From Rhodamnia argentea (lineage: Eukaryota; Streptophyta; Magnoliopsida; Myrtales; Myrtaceae), in assembly GCF_020921035.1 (NCBI RefSeq), contig NC_063154.1:26017448-26081447 (forward strand): a stretch of 64,000 bases of DNA, given 5' to 3'. The translations under genes were made by a program, and so were the position numbers. The notes under the pieces are model-generated. The model did no database searches. It was not told the DNA's origin and saw only the letters and a list, made by a program, of their open reading frames with translations. Below are positions 62,860 to 64,000 of the stretch, piece by piece. Each line of letters begins with the position of its first letter. Position 1 is the stretch's first letter.

Positions 62860-63669
62860 CTCAATTTGACTTTTTTAATCAAGAAAGACATAAATTGATA
62901 TTATTTGTTGATATCCGTACTGAATTGAAAAGCAAAAGCATGGGGCACGCTCCGTTTTATTTAATTGGGGACGGACAATGATATTATTGCATGCTTTTGT
63001 ATTTAGAATATGGTTTCGTATACATTCAATCACATATTCAGTTTGTGATTCAAAAGAAAATTGTAGCATTGTATTCGTTCTCTATATAGATATACCGATT
63101 TTTCTATGTGATAATAACATTTAATAGATGTTGGTAAGCGTCAAATAATTATGGTTTAAAAATGGAATAACTGTATCAGAATTCTAAATCAAGAAAATGC
63201 AGTTAAGTCACAAAACTTCCAAAATATGCAATCAACTCCTTAAATTTGCCAAATTGATATCATGATCCCTCCTTTTTTTTTTTTTGTGGGGGGTGGGGGT
63301 TGGAGATGTCTCCTTCCTTAACTGTGCCCAATTTGACTAACTGAGGCTGTTGATATAGTGTTTTATTAATTTCTCTCGCCTATGTAGCTGTTAACTTTAA
63401 CTGCAAGTGTGAATCAATGCCTAAAACGAGTCGTTATTTTCCCAATCAATGCTCTTGTCAGTCAAAACTAACAATAGAGAAAATGCTTTGTGTCGTTGAA
63501 AATTAGCAGCATTGTACATATTAGTTGAAGAAAAGCAATTAACTTCACGAATGACCGTTATTTTCTCAATGAAACATTTCATTTGTGAAATTCTTTTTCA
63601 TTAGATCCACGTTATCTATAGGGCTCTTTTCATACCAAGTTTTAATTCGAGGATCATGTTAGGTTTTCA
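62860..63669. repeat. ERF8 upstream flank (paralog of 30985-31797)
   Basis: No gene is seen. It is near-identical to the ERF4 upstream flank, including the G-rich run (63286-63299) and the CCCAATTTGACTAAC repeat. Confidence 0.85.
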
Positions 63670-64000
63670 GCCATTGAGGAGAAAATTATCAAAAAAATCC
63701 TAAATTTATTGCAATTGTGCCAATTCATTTCTAAATTTTTTTTTATCAATTCAGTCTTAAACCTTTTGCAACTATGCTAATTTATTCTATTTGGCCGGCC
63801 GAAGGCGACATGGCTCCTCCGACGTCGATGTGAAATTTTTTTAATAATATTTTAATAAAAATAATTTTTTGTCTTTTTCTGTTTCCTTTTTTTTTGTTTG
63901 AAAAAGAAAATAAAAAATATAAGAAATTAAAAATTTGAATAATATTAAAATATTATCACAAATCTGCCACGTTAGCACCGACGGCGTTACATCGGCTCCA
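63670..64000. mobile_element. Mutator-like MITE, second copy (runs off window)
   Basis: GCCATTGAG at 63670-63678 is followed by GAGAAAATTATCAAAAAAATCC, the same insertion at the same site as 31798-32261. The right end lies beyond the window. Confidence 0.85.

Overview
The window is nuclear DNA from a flowering plant. The evidence is plant-type AP2/ERF and NAC transcription factor genes, TATA boxes at promoter-like spacing, a spliced NAC gene with GT..AG borders, and nested LINE, copia, gypsy, CACTA and MITE remnants. The ERF proteins belong to the ERF13/ERF1A/ERF2 branch (group IXa). A woody dicot with heavy tandem duplication, such as Eucalyptus, would fit, but that species guess is inference only.

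The backbone is a tandem array of ERF13-like genes, all on the minus strand: ERF1 (3245-3973, C-terminal frameshift), ERF2 (10552-11409), ERF3 (19440-20291), ERF4 (29894-30748), ERF5 (35418-36212), ERF6 (52297-55382, split by a 2.26 kb CACTA transposon), ERF7 (58759-59478) and ERF8 (61859-62620, C-terminal frameshift). Between them lie a degenerate copy (50186-50622), two stubs holding only the last codons and 3' flank (about 7.9 kb and 24.25 kb), and four plus-strand fragments encoding only an ERF-like N-terminus (6.84, 23.14, 33.8 and 60.95 kb). Long flanks are duplicated with the genes: 1-2262 matches 12774-17235; about 3050-8330 matches 19380-24580; about 28.59-32.26 kb matches 60.04-64.0 kb.

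From 36.71 kb to about 50 kb the ERF pattern is interrupted. The break begins with an abnormal run of homopolymers (36.71-36.93 kb) that could be an assembly flaw. This interval holds one two-exon NAC gene (43219-45124), relics of other NAC copies, an AT-rich foldback repeat family, and a copia gag remnant. The copia remnant is itself split by a hAT-like element carrying a captured fragment of an ankyrin-repeat gene.

Because the flanks are paralogous, several insertions have an 'empty' counterpart elsewhere in the window: the LINE at 14.4-16.3 kb, the Mutator-like MITE at 31.8 kb, the MITE at 17.45 kb and the AT-rich insert at 18.4-19.1 kb. These give well-supported boundaries and a relative order of events. 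No RNA genes, CRISPR arrays or prokaryotic features were seen. The most interesting content is a transcription factor family caught in birth and decay: DNA-contact residues altered in ERF7 and ERF8, an acidic repeat present in one or two copies, C-termini lost by indels, and one gene cut by a transposon.
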